Of a stretch of 64,000 nt of DNA, positions 35,501 to 43,952 are shown in pieces (within the stretch, counting starts at the first letter, position 1; each line of letters opens with the position of its first letter). A program made the position numbers and the translations under genes. The notes under the pieces are model-generated. The model was not told where the DNA came from. It worked only from the letters and a program-made list of their open reading frames with translations, and made no database searches. Origin of the DNA: Ignavibacteriaceae bacterium (GTDB lineage: Bacteria > Bacteroidota > Ignavibacteria > Ignavibacteriales > Ignavibacteriaceae); the NCBI GenBank assembly GCA_023229425.1, contig JALNZG010000001.1, positions 62,001 through 126,000 on the forward strand, written 5' to 3'.

Positions 35501-35695
35501 GCAAACCCTGGACTTGTTACGGTAAAAATCTTCAATATTTTGGGAGAAGAGATATTGCAGTTAGTCAACGAATATAAAAACAGCGGTAGTTATACAGTGA
35601 ACTTCGATGCCTCAAAACTTAGTTCGGGAATTTATTTTTACTCGTTGAGATCTGGTAATTTTATATCAACAAAGAAGATGATTGTTTTAAAATAG
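32507..35695 (+). CDS. T9SS-exported large protein, family member 1
   Basis: 1062 residues. Signal peptide to about residue 20 (FIFLLSLSLYAH). The long middle part has no enzyme signature I recognise. It shows conserved blocks such as NNGMGSHDPRTDGSGFYWPGGENATISAIYEDGLIWGAKV, an FN3-like region with YTFEGYRIWQFEDESG and TPYYFGVTAFSYS, and ends in a type A sorting domain QNYPNPFNPNTTISYSI ... SSGIYFYSLRSGNF. Start is backed by GGGAG 8 nt upstream. First of four tandem T9SS genes; closely related to 35761 and 40672. Likely a secreted or surface protein of unknown role. Confidence 0.85.
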   Translation: MGRSHLISFIFLLSLSLYAHNPEWTTSADGGTIYDGGEKGKKQLSKPNTNDFNNFIAINQIFMWVSNNGMGSHDPRTDGSGFYWPGGENATISAIYEDGLIWGAKVDTQIRVNGSVYRHGLQAGKILPNGKADDLNLEKYRIYKIRKGWESLPPGPRRDLYEKDYHEWPIEDGAPYVLDKDGNKVPDFVGDEVLWCVSNDLDQTRSTYTYGTLPMGLEQQMTVFGFNRTGDLGDMVFKKYTLINKGTLTLKDMVLAYWSDTDLGDANDDYTGCDTTLKLGYTYNGDNNDVGFYGTTPPAVGYVFFQGPIVEGASTDSAKFLTAWRHGYKNLPITSFSFYINMAGTRFLDPDQGVAAGSIQFYNYMTGKNYYGEPFVDPWTHSNTSIILSGDPVTGIGWYEGPVGWPGGSYPPNDRRHLMSSGPFTMAPGDTQEVVIGIVIARGSNNLNSITQLKSKTKIAQTAYDKDFSSMVPPLEPIVTSVVDDKQVTLHWEPNTEDYNVVDPFITGKGKADSTYTFEGYRIWQFEDESGRNPKLLKIFDIKNDVTKVTQILDFNGVKVEQTVFEMPNQGIARFFSTNLDKITYTPLVNGTPYYFGVTAFSYSKDSDPQYLENPVKIMKVVPEKIGFDSSFTYRYGSYIDAKQTAGTEDGIIQLFVVNPLKLTGNTYKVTFDSTLIRNYYDTADTLALTYNLMNISKNPIDTLLRSRSEFGTDFSTNKYIQDGFSIVVRNSGLDNLLAARTKFGVKSVLETKGPGGVPLSSPKDVWNGKLNSTDKWTVSAKSFKGRFNWQELSVEEGMGYADYEIRFDDSSSYYLSGLAGGLSERSVMTKLDSLCKNEKLPFEVWYIGKDNDPTDDKRLILKVLDKNAGSPLDSSKAIPDHKWTHLANGNWEQVFAFTSATLDPTNLPAKELVASKILDHKIGGITFTGELPELGTVIKISGYKPLVPGDEFIVTAPKAILSDVNDNSEDVNSPNTYALHQNYPNPFNPNTTISYSIANPGLVTVKIFNILGEEILQLVNEYKNSGSYTVNFDASKLSSGIYFYSLRSGNFISTKKMIVLK

Positions 35696-35735
35696 AAATA
35701 TAAGAGATACCATCCCTTTAAGGGATGGTATCTCT
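35390..35735 (+). repeat. T9SS sorting domain plus terminator cassette, copy 1
   Basis: About 345 bp covering the last 100 codons and the terminator; it differs from the copy at 38652-38995 at only about five positions that I can count, although the gene bodies upstream are much more diverged. Confidence 0.85.
35703..35735 (+). terminator. Terminator, cassette copy 1
   Basis: AGAGATACCATCCCT, loop TTA, AGGGATGGTATCTCT: a perfect 15-bp stem. No long T run follows, so it could also act as an RNA-stabilising hairpin. Confidence 0.7.
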
Positions 35736-35760
35736 GGATAAAAATTAATGGGAGTTCATT

Positions 35761-38700
35761 ATGAAGACATCGTATCTTTTGTTTTTCTTTTTTCTGTTGT
35801 CTTTTTCTCTTTACTCTAATAAAGGGGATAAGATAAATTACTCTTATGATCAAGGAGATAATTCTAATAAGGGTAAAAAAGAAATAAACAAACCGAACAC
35901 AAATGATTTCAACAACTTCATCGCCATCAACCAAATATTTATGTGGGTGAGCAACAATGGTATGGGCTCAAATGATCCCCGTACGGATGGGTCAGGCTTT
36001 TATTGGCCCGGCGGCGAAAACGCAACAATATCAGCTGTTTTCGAAGATGGATTAATTTGGGGAGCCAAAGTTGATACGCAAATTCGGGTAAATGGTTCAA
36101 CTTATCGACATGGACTTCAAGCAGGAAAAATTTTGCCGAATGGAGAAGCAGATAATTTTAATCAAGAAAAATATAGAGTTTATAAGATTAGAAAAGGTTG
36201 GGAAAATCTTCCTTTTGGTCCAACAAGAGATGCTTATGAAAAAGATTATAAAGAGTGGCCTGTTGCGGACGGTGCTCATTGGGTTGATAAAAACGGAGAC
36301 GGAATTTATACAATTGGGATTGATGAACCAGAGTTTACCGGTGACGAAGTTCTCTGGTGTGTAATGAATGATCTGGATTCAAGCCGTTCTACTTATACTT
36401 ACGGAACTGACCCGATGGGATTAGAAGTGCAGATGACTGTATATGGTTTTAATAGGCAGGGAGACTTAGGGGATGTTGTAATTAAAAAATACACTCTCAT
36501 CAACAAAGGGAGCTTAACTTTAAAAGATATGAACCTAGCTTACTGGTCCGATCCCGATTTGGGTAACGCCAGTGATGATTATGTCGGATGTGATACCTTG
36601 TTGAATTTGGGATATTGTTATAACGGTGATAATAATGATGAAGGATATTATGGTTCGAATCCTCCGGCAGTTGGGTATGTTCTTTTACAAGGTCCCACAG
36701 TTTTAGCAACCGAGAATGATAGCGCAAAATTTTTAGGAAGTTGGAGAAGCGGATTTAAAAACCTACCAATGACAGCTTTTATCTTTTACATTGGTATGTC
36801 GGCGACTTCTTTTATAGACCCGGATTTAGGTAGAGCCTCCGGTTCTATTCAATTTTATAATAATATGACAGGAAAAGATTATTACGGTAAGCCAATTATT
36901 GACCCTACGACAGGCGCAGTTACAAAAACTATTCTATCCGGAGATCCGGTTATAGGAACAGGCTGGTATGAAGGTCCGGTTGGTTGGCCAGGAGGACCTT
37001 TACCTGGTGATAGAAGGCTTTTGGTGAGTTCAGGTACGTTCAATATAGCTCCGGGAGATACCCAAGAAGTAGTTGTAGGAATTCTGATGGGGCGCGGAAC
37101 AAGTAATTTAAATAGTATTACAGAACTGAAAAGAAAAACTAAGCTTGTTCAATTAGCATACGATAGAGATTTCAAAACTACACCATTGCCCAAGAACCCG
37201 ATTGTAACTTCAACAGTTGATGATAAACAGATTGCTTTGTATTGGGAACCAAATGCAGAAAATTATAACGAGATTGATCCGTGGATTGTAGGGAAAGGGA
37301 AATTAGATACTACTTATAACTTTGAAGGATATCGCATTTGGCAGTTTGAAGATGAGTACGGGAAAAATCCTAAACTGTTAAAGATCAATGATATTCAAAA
37401 TGATGTAACCAAAGTAACTCAATCCGTGGATTATGATGGAGTAATAGTTGAGCAGACACTTTTTCAATTACCAAACATGGGGATAGGTCGTTACTTTTCG
37501 ACTAACATTGATAAAATAACTAATACTCCGTTGGTAAATGGTACACCCTATTATTTTGGAGTTACCGCATTTGGCTATTCAAAGGCAAGTGATCCAAAGT
37601 ATCTCGAAAGTCCAATTCAAATCATTAAAGTAGTGCCGGAAAAGATTTCTTATGACAGCACCTATACACTTCGCTATGGAAGTTACATAACTGCAAAACA
37701 TAGTTTCGGTGCTGATGATGGAGACGTTCAATTATTTGTAGTTGATCCACTGGCATTAACGGGAGACACATACAAAGTTACTTTTGATTCAACCTATTAT
37801 AGAAATTTTACCAATACTTCTGACTCTGTGGTCTTTACATACAATCTGCTGAATGTATCAAAAGCTCTGATTGATACCCTGCTAAAATCACGCACGGAGT
37901 TTGGAGTTGACAACAGTACTAACAAATTTATAACCGATGGTTTTTCTCTTGTTGTAAGAAACACTGGCTTGGATAGTATTTCTAAGGTTGTTTCTAAATA
38001 TAGAGTTAAAAGTGTGGAAGAGATCAAAGGTCCTGGTGGTGTTGTTCTTCCTTCTCCACAAAATGTTTGGGATGGTAAACTAAATTCAACCGGAAAGTGG
38101 ACAGTCTCTGCTAAAAGCCAAACTGGTAGATTTAATTGGCAAACAGCTAAACTAGAGGAAGGCATGGGATATGCCGATTATGAAATTCGTTTTACTGATT
38201 CGAGTTCCTATTATCTTTCCGGATTAACGGGTGGTTTGAACGATAGGAGTGTTATGACGAAACTCGATTCACTTTGTAAAACCGGAAAGTTACCATTTGA
38301 AATTTGGTACATTGGAAAAGATAACGATCCGAATGATGATAAAAGATTAATCCTTAAAGTGTTAGATAGAACTTCTTGGAAACTTGATTCCACAGTGTCA
38401 ATTCCGGATAGAAAGTGGACCCACTTAGCAAACGGAAATTGGGAACAAGTTTTTGCATTCACCTCAGCAACACTTGATCCAAATAATCTACCAGCTAAAG
38501 AGCCGGTTGCTTCTAAAATTACAGATCATAAAATTGGCGGAATAACATTTACCGGAGAACTACCGGAACCGGGAACAGTTATAAAAATATCGGGATACAA
38601 ACCGCTTGTGCCCGGCGACGAATTTACTGTTACTGCTCCCAAAGCAATATTGAGTGATGTTAACGACAAATCGGAGGATGTTAATTCTCCAAATACTTAT

Positions 38701-38955
38701 GCGCTGGATCAAAACTATCCCAATCCTTTCAATCCAAACACAACGATAAGTTATAGCATTGCAAATCCTGGACTTGTTACGGTAAAAATCTTCAATATTT
38801 TGGGAGAAGAGATATTGCAGTTAGTCAACGAATATAAAAACAGCGGAAGTTATACAGTGAACTTCGATGCCTCAAAACTTAGTTCGGGAATTTATTTTTA
38901 CTCGTTGAGATCTGGTAATTTTATATCAACAAAGAAGATGATTGTTTTAAAATAG
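35761..38955 (+). CDS. T9SS-exported large protein, family member 2
   Basis: 1064 residues, paralogue of the preceding gene. Signal peptide MKTSYLLFFFFLLSFSLYS. It repeats the same blocks: TDGSGFYWPGGENATISAVF, DEVLWCVMNDLDSSRSTYTYG, GWYEGPVGWPGG, YNFEGYRIWQFEDEYG and TPYYFGVTAFGYS, then KWTHLANGNWEQVFAFTSATLDP shared by all three family members, and a type A sorting domain DQNYPNPFNPNTTISYSI. Start supported by GGGAG upstream in a leader identical to that of 40672. The protein should be released or anchored at the surface by T9SS. Function unknown. Between residues 170 and 190 it has a short insertion (DKNGDGIYTIGIDEPE) absent from member 1. Confidence 0.85.
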   Translation: MKTSYLLFFFFLLSFSLYSNKGDKINYSYDQGDNSNKGKKEINKPNTNDFNNFIAINQIFMWVSNNGMGSNDPRTDGSGFYWPGGENATISAVFEDGLIWGAKVDTQIRVNGSTYRHGLQAGKILPNGEADNFNQEKYRVYKIRKGWENLPFGPTRDAYEKDYKEWPVADGAHWVDKNGDGIYTIGIDEPEFTGDEVLWCVMNDLDSSRSTYTYGTDPMGLEVQMTVYGFNRQGDLGDVVIKKYTLINKGSLTLKDMNLAYWSDPDLGNASDDYVGCDTLLNLGYCYNGDNNDEGYYGSNPPAVGYVLLQGPTVLATENDSAKFLGSWRSGFKNLPMTAFIFYIGMSATSFIDPDLGRASGSIQFYNNMTGKDYYGKPIIDPTTGAVTKTILSGDPVIGTGWYEGPVGWPGGPLPGDRRLLVSSGTFNIAPGDTQEVVVGILMGRGTSNLNSITELKRKTKLVQLAYDRDFKTTPLPKNPIVTSTVDDKQIALYWEPNAENYNEIDPWIVGKGKLDTTYNFEGYRIWQFEDEYGKNPKLLKINDIQNDVTKVTQSVDYDGVIVEQTLFQLPNMGIGRYFSTNIDKITNTPLVNGTPYYFGVTAFGYSKASDPKYLESPIQIIKVVPEKISYDSTYTLRYGSYITAKHSFGADDGDVQLFVVDPLALTGDTYKVTFDSTYYRNFTNTSDSVVFTYNLLNVSKALIDTLLKSRTEFGVDNSTNKFITDGFSLVVRNTGLDSISKVVSKYRVKSVEEIKGPGGVVLPSPQNVWDGKLNSTGKWTVSAKSQTGRFNWQTAKLEEGMGYADYEIRFTDSSSYYLSGLTGGLNDRSVMTKLDSLCKTGKLPFEIWYIGKDNDPNDDKRLILKVLDRTSWKLDSTVSIPDRKWTHLANGNWEQVFAFTSATLDPNNLPAKEPVASKITDHKIGGITFTGELPEPGTVIKISGYKPLVPGDEFTVTAPKAILSDVNDKSEDVNSPNTYALDQNYPNPFNPNTTISYSIANPGLVTVKIFNILGEEILQLVNEYKNSGSYTVNFDASKLSSGIYFYSLRSGNFISTKKMIVLK

Positions 38956-38995
38956 AAATATAAGAGATACCATCCCTTTAAGGGATGGTATCTCT
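38652..38995 (+). repeat. T9SS sorting domain plus terminator cassette, copy 2
   Basis: Near-identical to 35390-35735, including the stop codon context and the terminator hairpin. Confidence 0.85.
38963..38995 (+). terminator. Terminator, cassette copy 2
   Basis: The same perfect 15-bp stem with loop TTA as at 35703. Confidence 0.7.
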
Positions 38996-39037
38996 AAAAA
39001 CTAAAAAATAATTCTAATAATAAACAGGAGCTCAAAA

Positions 39038-40606
39038 ATGGGAAGATCATATTGTTTGTTGTTCGTTTTTCTTTTGTCGCTATCACTTAATGCCCAAAAC
39101 CCGGAATGGATAAATTATACTAATGGGCAAGAAGTTTTCCAAAATCAAGGATTCGAACATCGCGATGAATATACACCACAACCATTAGGGAAATATTCGT
39201 TTAATGTAGGTGCCTTTGCTGATAGTGAGTTGCAGTTTGCATTCTTGCATAACAAAAAGTTTCAAAAGAGATCGTTAAGCAAAAAATCATACTCTCAATC
39301 AGAGATGTATGTTGTTGATACAGCGGTTATTCAAAGCCGTGATTATGTGGTAAGGATTATTTATAGTTATTCTCAAATGGGAAAGATTACTGAAGACTTT
39401 CATCAAGAATGGAGGAATAATCAGTGGGAAGACGACTTTAGAACCACCTATATTTATGATGCTTATGGAAACTGTGTGTCAGAACTTTACGAAATATGGA
39501 AAAGCACTCAATGGGAGAATACACACCGCTATATTTATTCTTACGATGCAAAGGGGAATCGCCTAACCTCAGCAACTAAACTATGGTTAACTAATCAGTG
39601 GACGGTTCTCGATTCCTCTACTTTTACCTACGATGCAAAGGGTAATCTACTATCGGGATTATACCAACTCTGGCTGAATAACCAATGGCAGAACGTTAAT
39701 TACTATACATCAACTTACGACGATAATGGAAATGAGTTAACGAATTTGTTTAAGTCTTGGAAAAATGATCAGTGGATAGACCTTCATCGCACTACTTATG
39801 TGTATGATGTGCAAGGGAAACAAGAATCATCACTTTACGAGGAGCGGAAAAATGATCAATGGATTATAAACTCTCGCGCTTCTTTTTCATATGACGTTGA
39901 TGGAAATCAGATATTGATGGTAATTGAAGGTTGGTTAAATAATCAATGGTCAAACGGCGCTCACGTAACTTCTACGTTCAACACAAAGGGGGAAAAGCTA
40001 ACGCAACTAAGGGAACACTGGGTTAATAACATGTGGCTAAATATCGAACGAAATACTTTTAGCTACAACGATAACGAAAATCAACTGATGGATTATGAAG
40101 AATATTGGATAAATGATCAGTGGATGAACAGTAACCGCTATAGTTTTATGTACAATCAGAATAATATGTTGTCAGAAGGGCACTATGAGGTATGGAGAAA
40201 TAATGCATGGGAATATAGCGGTTATGGATCATTTAATGTTGATGGGGTTGTTCAAGGTTCATCTTATTTTAATGGGTATAAATTAACCCTCAGTTATAAA
40301 CAATTACTAACAGATGCTCGCAATGTAAAAGAAGGTATTGTTAAAGAATTTTTGTTAGTACAAAATTTCCCAAATCCTTTCAATCCAAACACAACGATAA
40401 GTTATAGTATCGCAAACCCTGGACTTGTTACGGTAAAAATCTTCAATATTTTGGGAGAAGAAATATTGCAGTTAGTGAACGAATATAAAAACAGCGGAAG
40501 TTATACAGTGAACTTCGATGCCTCAAAACTTAGTTCGGGAATTTATTTTTACTCGTTGAGATCTGGTAATTTTATATCAACAAAGAAGATGATTGTTTTA
40601 AAATAG
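39038..40606 (+). CDS. T9SS-exported protein with ten WxxY/YD-like repeats
   Basis: 522 residues. Signal peptide LLFVFLLSLSLNAQ. After a short linker (to about 110) come ten units of about 32 residues with the pattern (N/D)(N/D)QW.....Y.YD..GN......... W, e.g. NNQWQNVNYYTSTYDDNGNEL. The Y-D-x-x-G-N core resembles RHS/YD repeats, but with an added conserved NQW, so the units probably form a beta-structured ribbon. A type A sorting domain of the same sequence as its neighbours closes the protein. Ribosome site GGAGC upstream. It is unrelated in its body to the flanking 1060-residue paralogues, yet shares their C-terminal cassette. Possibly a binding protein. Confidence 0.82.
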   Translation: MGRSYCLLFVFLLSLSLNAQNPEWINYTNGQEVFQNQGFEHRDEYTPQPLGKYSFNVGAFADSELQFAFLHNKKFQKRSLSKKSYSQSEMYVVDTAVIQSRDYVVRIIYSYSQMGKITEDFHQEWRNNQWEDDFRTTYIYDAYGNCVSELYEIWKSTQWENTHRYIYSYDAKGNRLTSATKLWLTNQWTVLDSSTFTYDAKGNLLSGLYQLWLNNQWQNVNYYTSTYDDNGNELTNLFKSWKNDQWIDLHRTTYVYDVQGKQESSLYEERKNDQWIINSRASFSYDVDGNQILMVIEGWLNNQWSNGAHVTSTFNTKGEKLTQLREHWVNNMWLNIERNTFSYNDNENQLMDYEEYWINDQWMNSNRYSFMYNQNNMLSEGHYEVWRNNAWEYSGYGSFNVDGVVQGSSYFNGYKLTLSYKQLLTDARNVKEGIVKEFLLVQNFPNPFNPNTTISYSIANPGLVTVKIFNILGEEILQLVNEYKNSGSYTVNFDASKLSSGIYFYSLRSGNFISTKKMIVLK

Positions 40607-40646
40607 AAATATTAAAGATACCATCCCTTTAAGGGATGGCATCTCT
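40373..40646 (+). repeat. T9SS sorting domain plus terminator cassette, copy 3
   Basis: Matches copies 1 and 2 from the PNPFNP codons through the hairpin, with only a few changes; joined to an unrelated protein body. Confidence 0.85.
40614..40646 (+). terminator. Terminator, cassette copy 3
   Basis: Same hairpin as copies 1 and 2 with minor changes: GATACCATCCCT, TTA, AGGGATGGCATC. Confidence 0.65.
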
Positions 40647-40671
40647 GGATAAAAATTAATGGGAGTTCATT

Positions 40672-43600
40672 ATGAGGAGCTTATATCGGTTACTTTTCTT
40701 TTTTTTACTGCCCTTTTCTCTTTATTCACACAATGAAGAGAGAATAAATTATGCTAACGATAAAGGAGATAATCCAGATAAAAATAAAAAAGAAATAAAA
40801 AAAACCAATACAAACGACCACAACCAGTACATTGCCGTTAACCAAATTTTTATGTGGGTGGGTAACAATGGTATGGGTTCAAGCGATCCGCGAACAGGAA
40901 ACGGAGGCTTTTATTGGCCCGGTGGAGAAAATGCAACGATTTCTGCCATTTATGCAGATGGATTAATTTGGGGTGCAAAGGTTGGTAGAGAAATTCGTGT
41001 CAACGGTTCTGTTTATCGTCATGGACTTCAAGCAGGAAAAATTCTCGAGGATGGCACAGCCGATAATCCCAATTTAGAAAAATACCGCGTTTATAAAATC
41101 CGTAAAGGTTGGGAATCACTTCCTCCTGGACCAGAGCGAGATACCTATGAAAAAGATTATAAAGAATGGCCAATTGAAGATGGTGCTCCTTACATTTTAG
41201 ATAAAAACGGAAACAAAGTTCCGCAATTTGTTGGTGATGAAGTCCTTTGGTGTGTAAGCAATGATCTTGATGAGTCCCGGACAATGTACACTTACGGTAC
41301 TTTGCCGATAGGATTAGAACAACAGATGACGGTATTTGGCTTTGATAACCTGGATGACCGGGGAGATATGGTATTCAAGAAATATAAGATCATAAACAAA
41401 GGAGAATTAACACTTAAAGAAATGTATTTAGGTTATTGGTCAGATACTGACTTGGGTGATGCCAGTGATGATTATTCCGGTTGTGATACTTTACTAAAAT
41501 TAGGATATACTTATAACGGTGATAATAATGACGCAGGGTATTATGGAACAGCACCGCCTGCCGTTGGATATGTGTTTCTGCAAGGTCCTGTAATAAAAAG
41601 TTCAATAGCAGATAGCGCAAAAATTTTTAGTGAATGGCGGCAAGGGTATAAAAACTTGTCTATGACAGCATTTATCTTTTATATCAATTCTGCTTCTAAT
41701 CCTGAATTTCCGACGGCAGTATCTTTTTATAATAATATGCTTGGGAAATCGGCGAGCGGTCTTCCGATTGCCGATCCAAATACCGGAATTGAAACTTCAT
41801 TTATGGTATCAGGAGATCCGGTCGCGGGAACAGGTTGGTATGAAGGTCCCACTGGATGGCCAGGACCTCCTTCTCCAGATGATCGAAGGCATTTGATGAG
41901 CTCCGGTCCATTTACAATGGCTCCGGGAGATACACAGGAAATTGTTATTGGGATAGTAATCGGTCGGGGGACAAGTAATTTAAATAGCATCACCGAGCTA
42001 AAGAGAAAAACAAAAACAGTTCAGATTGCTTATGATAATGATTTCAATTTAACTCAGACTCCGGAACCACCAAAAATTAGTTCCTTTAGCGACGACGGTC
42101 AGAACACTTTGTACTGGGAACCAAATTCAGAAAGTTATGATGTTATTGATCCGCTGATTATAGGGAAAGGGAAAAGCGATACAACCTATACTTTTGAAGG
42201 GTATAGAATATGGCAATTCTCAGATAGAGAGGGTTCAAATAAGACTTTACTTGGAATGGTTGATCTCAAGAATGATGTAATTAAAGTAACTCAACCTGAT
42301 GAGATAAACGGAGTAAAAGTTGAACAAACTGTTTTTACTCTTCCAAACGCAGGATTGAAGAGGTATTTTACTACAAGCAAGGATCAAATAACAAAAACTA
42401 ATTTAGACAACGGAAGCCCTTACTATTATGCAGTAACTGCTTTTGCATATTCCAAAGAAAGTGAACCAAAATATCTTGAAAGTGAACCGCAGATAATTGA
42501 AGTGCGGCCTGCCGCTCAACCAATAGACATAACCTTCGATTATAAGAATGGAGATTTTATTCCGGCAAAACAAACTAAAGGAACTTCAGACGCTGATGTA
42601 AATTTATTTGTAGTTGATCCTTTAGCTTTAACCGGCGGAACATATAAAATTACCATTGATAGTCTTGAGGATTGGTACAACACGAACCATACTTATCCCA
42701 CCTGGGTGGCTTATAATTTACTCAATATTTCTAAAACCCCAGTTGATTCTTTGTTAAAACTGAGAACTGAATTTGGAAGAGATAGCATTACAAATAAGCT
42801 GGTAACTGAGGGATTTTCTGTTGTTGTAAGAAATACGGGACTCAATAGCATCTATGCTGGTAAGGGTACTAAATATAGGGTTAAAAGTGTCGAGGAAATT
42901 AAAGGTGCGGGAGGAAAAGTTTTGGAAACTCCTACAGATGTTTTCAACGGCAAATTAAATTCAACAAAAAAGTGGACAATTTATCCACGCAGCAGTTTCG
43001 CACGTTTGAATTGGCAATCTCTACTAAGCGAACAAAGTATGGGTTATGAAAATTATGAGATCCGTTTCAATGATTCAAGCGCATATTTTCTGGCGGGTTT
43101 ACAAAATGGTTTAAGTGAGAAGAGTATTATGATAAAAACAGATTCTCTTTGCAAAACCGGGAAATTACCTTTTACTGTTTGGTCTTTAGGTAGATATGAT
43201 AATCCCGCCGATGCGAAAAGACTTTTTCTAAAAGTGTTAGATAGAAATGGAACGATCCTAGATTCTGCCAAATCAATTCCCGATCGAAAGTGGACGCATT
43301 TAGCGAACGGCGATTGGGAACAAGTTTTTGCTTTTCAATCTGCTACTCTTGATCATGCAAATCTTCCTGCGATAGAAGCTGTCGCTTCAAAAATCCTCGA
43401 CCATAAAATTGGAGGAATTTCCTTTAACGGAGAATTACCCGAACCCGGTACTGTAATTAAGATAACCGGATATAAACCACTCATGAAGGGGGATGAATTT
43501 ACTGTGACAGCTCCCGCAGCAAATACACATAATTTAGCTAACGCTAAAAATAATATTAACAAGATAAGCGTTTTTCCAAATCCCTATTTGGGATGGCATG

Positions 43601-43854
43601 CACTTCAAGAGAGTAAGTATCATAGATTTGTCCGCTTTATCGGATTACCCAAGCAAGCGACCATTACTATTGTTTCGCTTTCCGGTGTACTGATAAAAAG
43701 ATATGAGAAATCTAGTGACTCTCAATATTTTGATTGGGATTTATTGAACAAAGATTATTTACCGGTCGGAAGCGGAATGTATATAGCTTATGTAGAAATT
43801 CCGGGAGTTGGAACAAAGGTTTTCAAAATAGCTGTTATTCAAGAAGTACAATAA
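40672..43854 (+). CDS. Secreted large protein, family member 3, with a different C-terminus
   Basis: 1060 residues. Signal peptide LLFFFLLPFSLYSH. The body follows the same plan as members 1 and 2 (GGFYWPGGENATISAIYADGLIWGAKV, DDYSGCDTLLKLGYTYNGDNNDAGYYG, YTFEGYRIWQFSD, SPYYYAVTAFAYS, KWTHLANGDWEQVFAF). The C-terminus is not the PNPFNP cassette but ISVFPNPYLGWHAL ... HRFVRFIGLPKQATITIVSLSG ... FKIAVIQEV, an alternative sorting-like domain common in Ignavibacteria. This may be the ancestral end, with the other members having taken up the cassette. Function unknown. Convergent with the RND permease gene. Confidence 0.82.
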   Translation: MRSLYRLLFFFLLPFSLYSHNEERINYANDKGDNPDKNKKEIKKTNTNDHNQYIAVNQIFMWVGNNGMGSSDPRTGNGGFYWPGGENATISAIYADGLIWGAKVGREIRVNGSVYRHGLQAGKILEDGTADNPNLEKYRVYKIRKGWESLPPGPERDTYEKDYKEWPIEDGAPYILDKNGNKVPQFVGDEVLWCVSNDLDESRTMYTYGTLPIGLEQQMTVFGFDNLDDRGDMVFKKYKIINKGELTLKEMYLGYWSDTDLGDASDDYSGCDTLLKLGYTYNGDNNDAGYYGTAPPAVGYVFLQGPVIKSSIADSAKIFSEWRQGYKNLSMTAFIFYINSASNPEFPTAVSFYNNMLGKSASGLPIADPNTGIETSFMVSGDPVAGTGWYEGPTGWPGPPSPDDRRHLMSSGPFTMAPGDTQEIVIGIVIGRGTSNLNSITELKRKTKTVQIAYDNDFNLTQTPEPPKISSFSDDGQNTLYWEPNSESYDVIDPLIIGKGKSDTTYTFEGYRIWQFSDREGSNKTLLGMVDLKNDVIKVTQPDEINGVKVEQTVFTLPNAGLKRYFTTSKDQITKTNLDNGSPYYYAVTAFAYSKESEPKYLESEPQIIEVRPAAQPIDITFDYKNGDFIPAKQTKGTSDADVNLFVVDPLALTGGTYKITIDSLEDWYNTNHTYPTWVAYNLLNISKTPVDSLLKLRTEFGRDSITNKLVTEGFSVVVRNTGLNSIYAGKGTKYRVKSVEEIKGAGGKVLETPTDVFNGKLNSTKKWTIYPRSSFARLNWQSLLSEQSMGYENYEIRFNDSSAYFLAGLQNGLSEKSIMIKTDSLCKTGKLPFTVWSLGRYDNPADAKRLFLKVLDRNGTILDSAKSIPDRKWTHLANGDWEQVFAFQSATLDHANLPAIEAVASKILDHKIGGISFNGELPEPGTVIKITGYKPLMKGDEFTVTAPAANTHNLANAKNNINKISVFPNPYLGWHALQESKYHRFVRFIGLPKQATITIVSLSGVLIKRYEKSSDSQYFDWDLLNKDYLPVGSGMYIAYVEIPGVGTKVFKIAVIQEVQ

Positions 43855-43899
43855 AACTTGTACTGATTTTTGATTCGATTAAATGTGAGCAAAAAAAAT

Positions 43900-43938
43900 G
43901 TAGAGACTTGTCCCAACTGCGTCGGGACAAGTCTCTAC
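43900..43938. terminator. Bidirectional hairpin between convergent genes (REP-like)
   Basis: GTAGAGACTTGTCCC, 9-base loop, GGGACAAGTCTCTAC: perfect 15-bp stem. An A run at 43891-43898 gives a T run on the reverse strand. The GTAGAGAC...GTCTCTAC pattern recurs in many genomes as an interspersed palindrome; a related, shorter one is at 47130. Confidence 0.7.
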
Positions 43939-43952
43939 TCATTCATATATCA

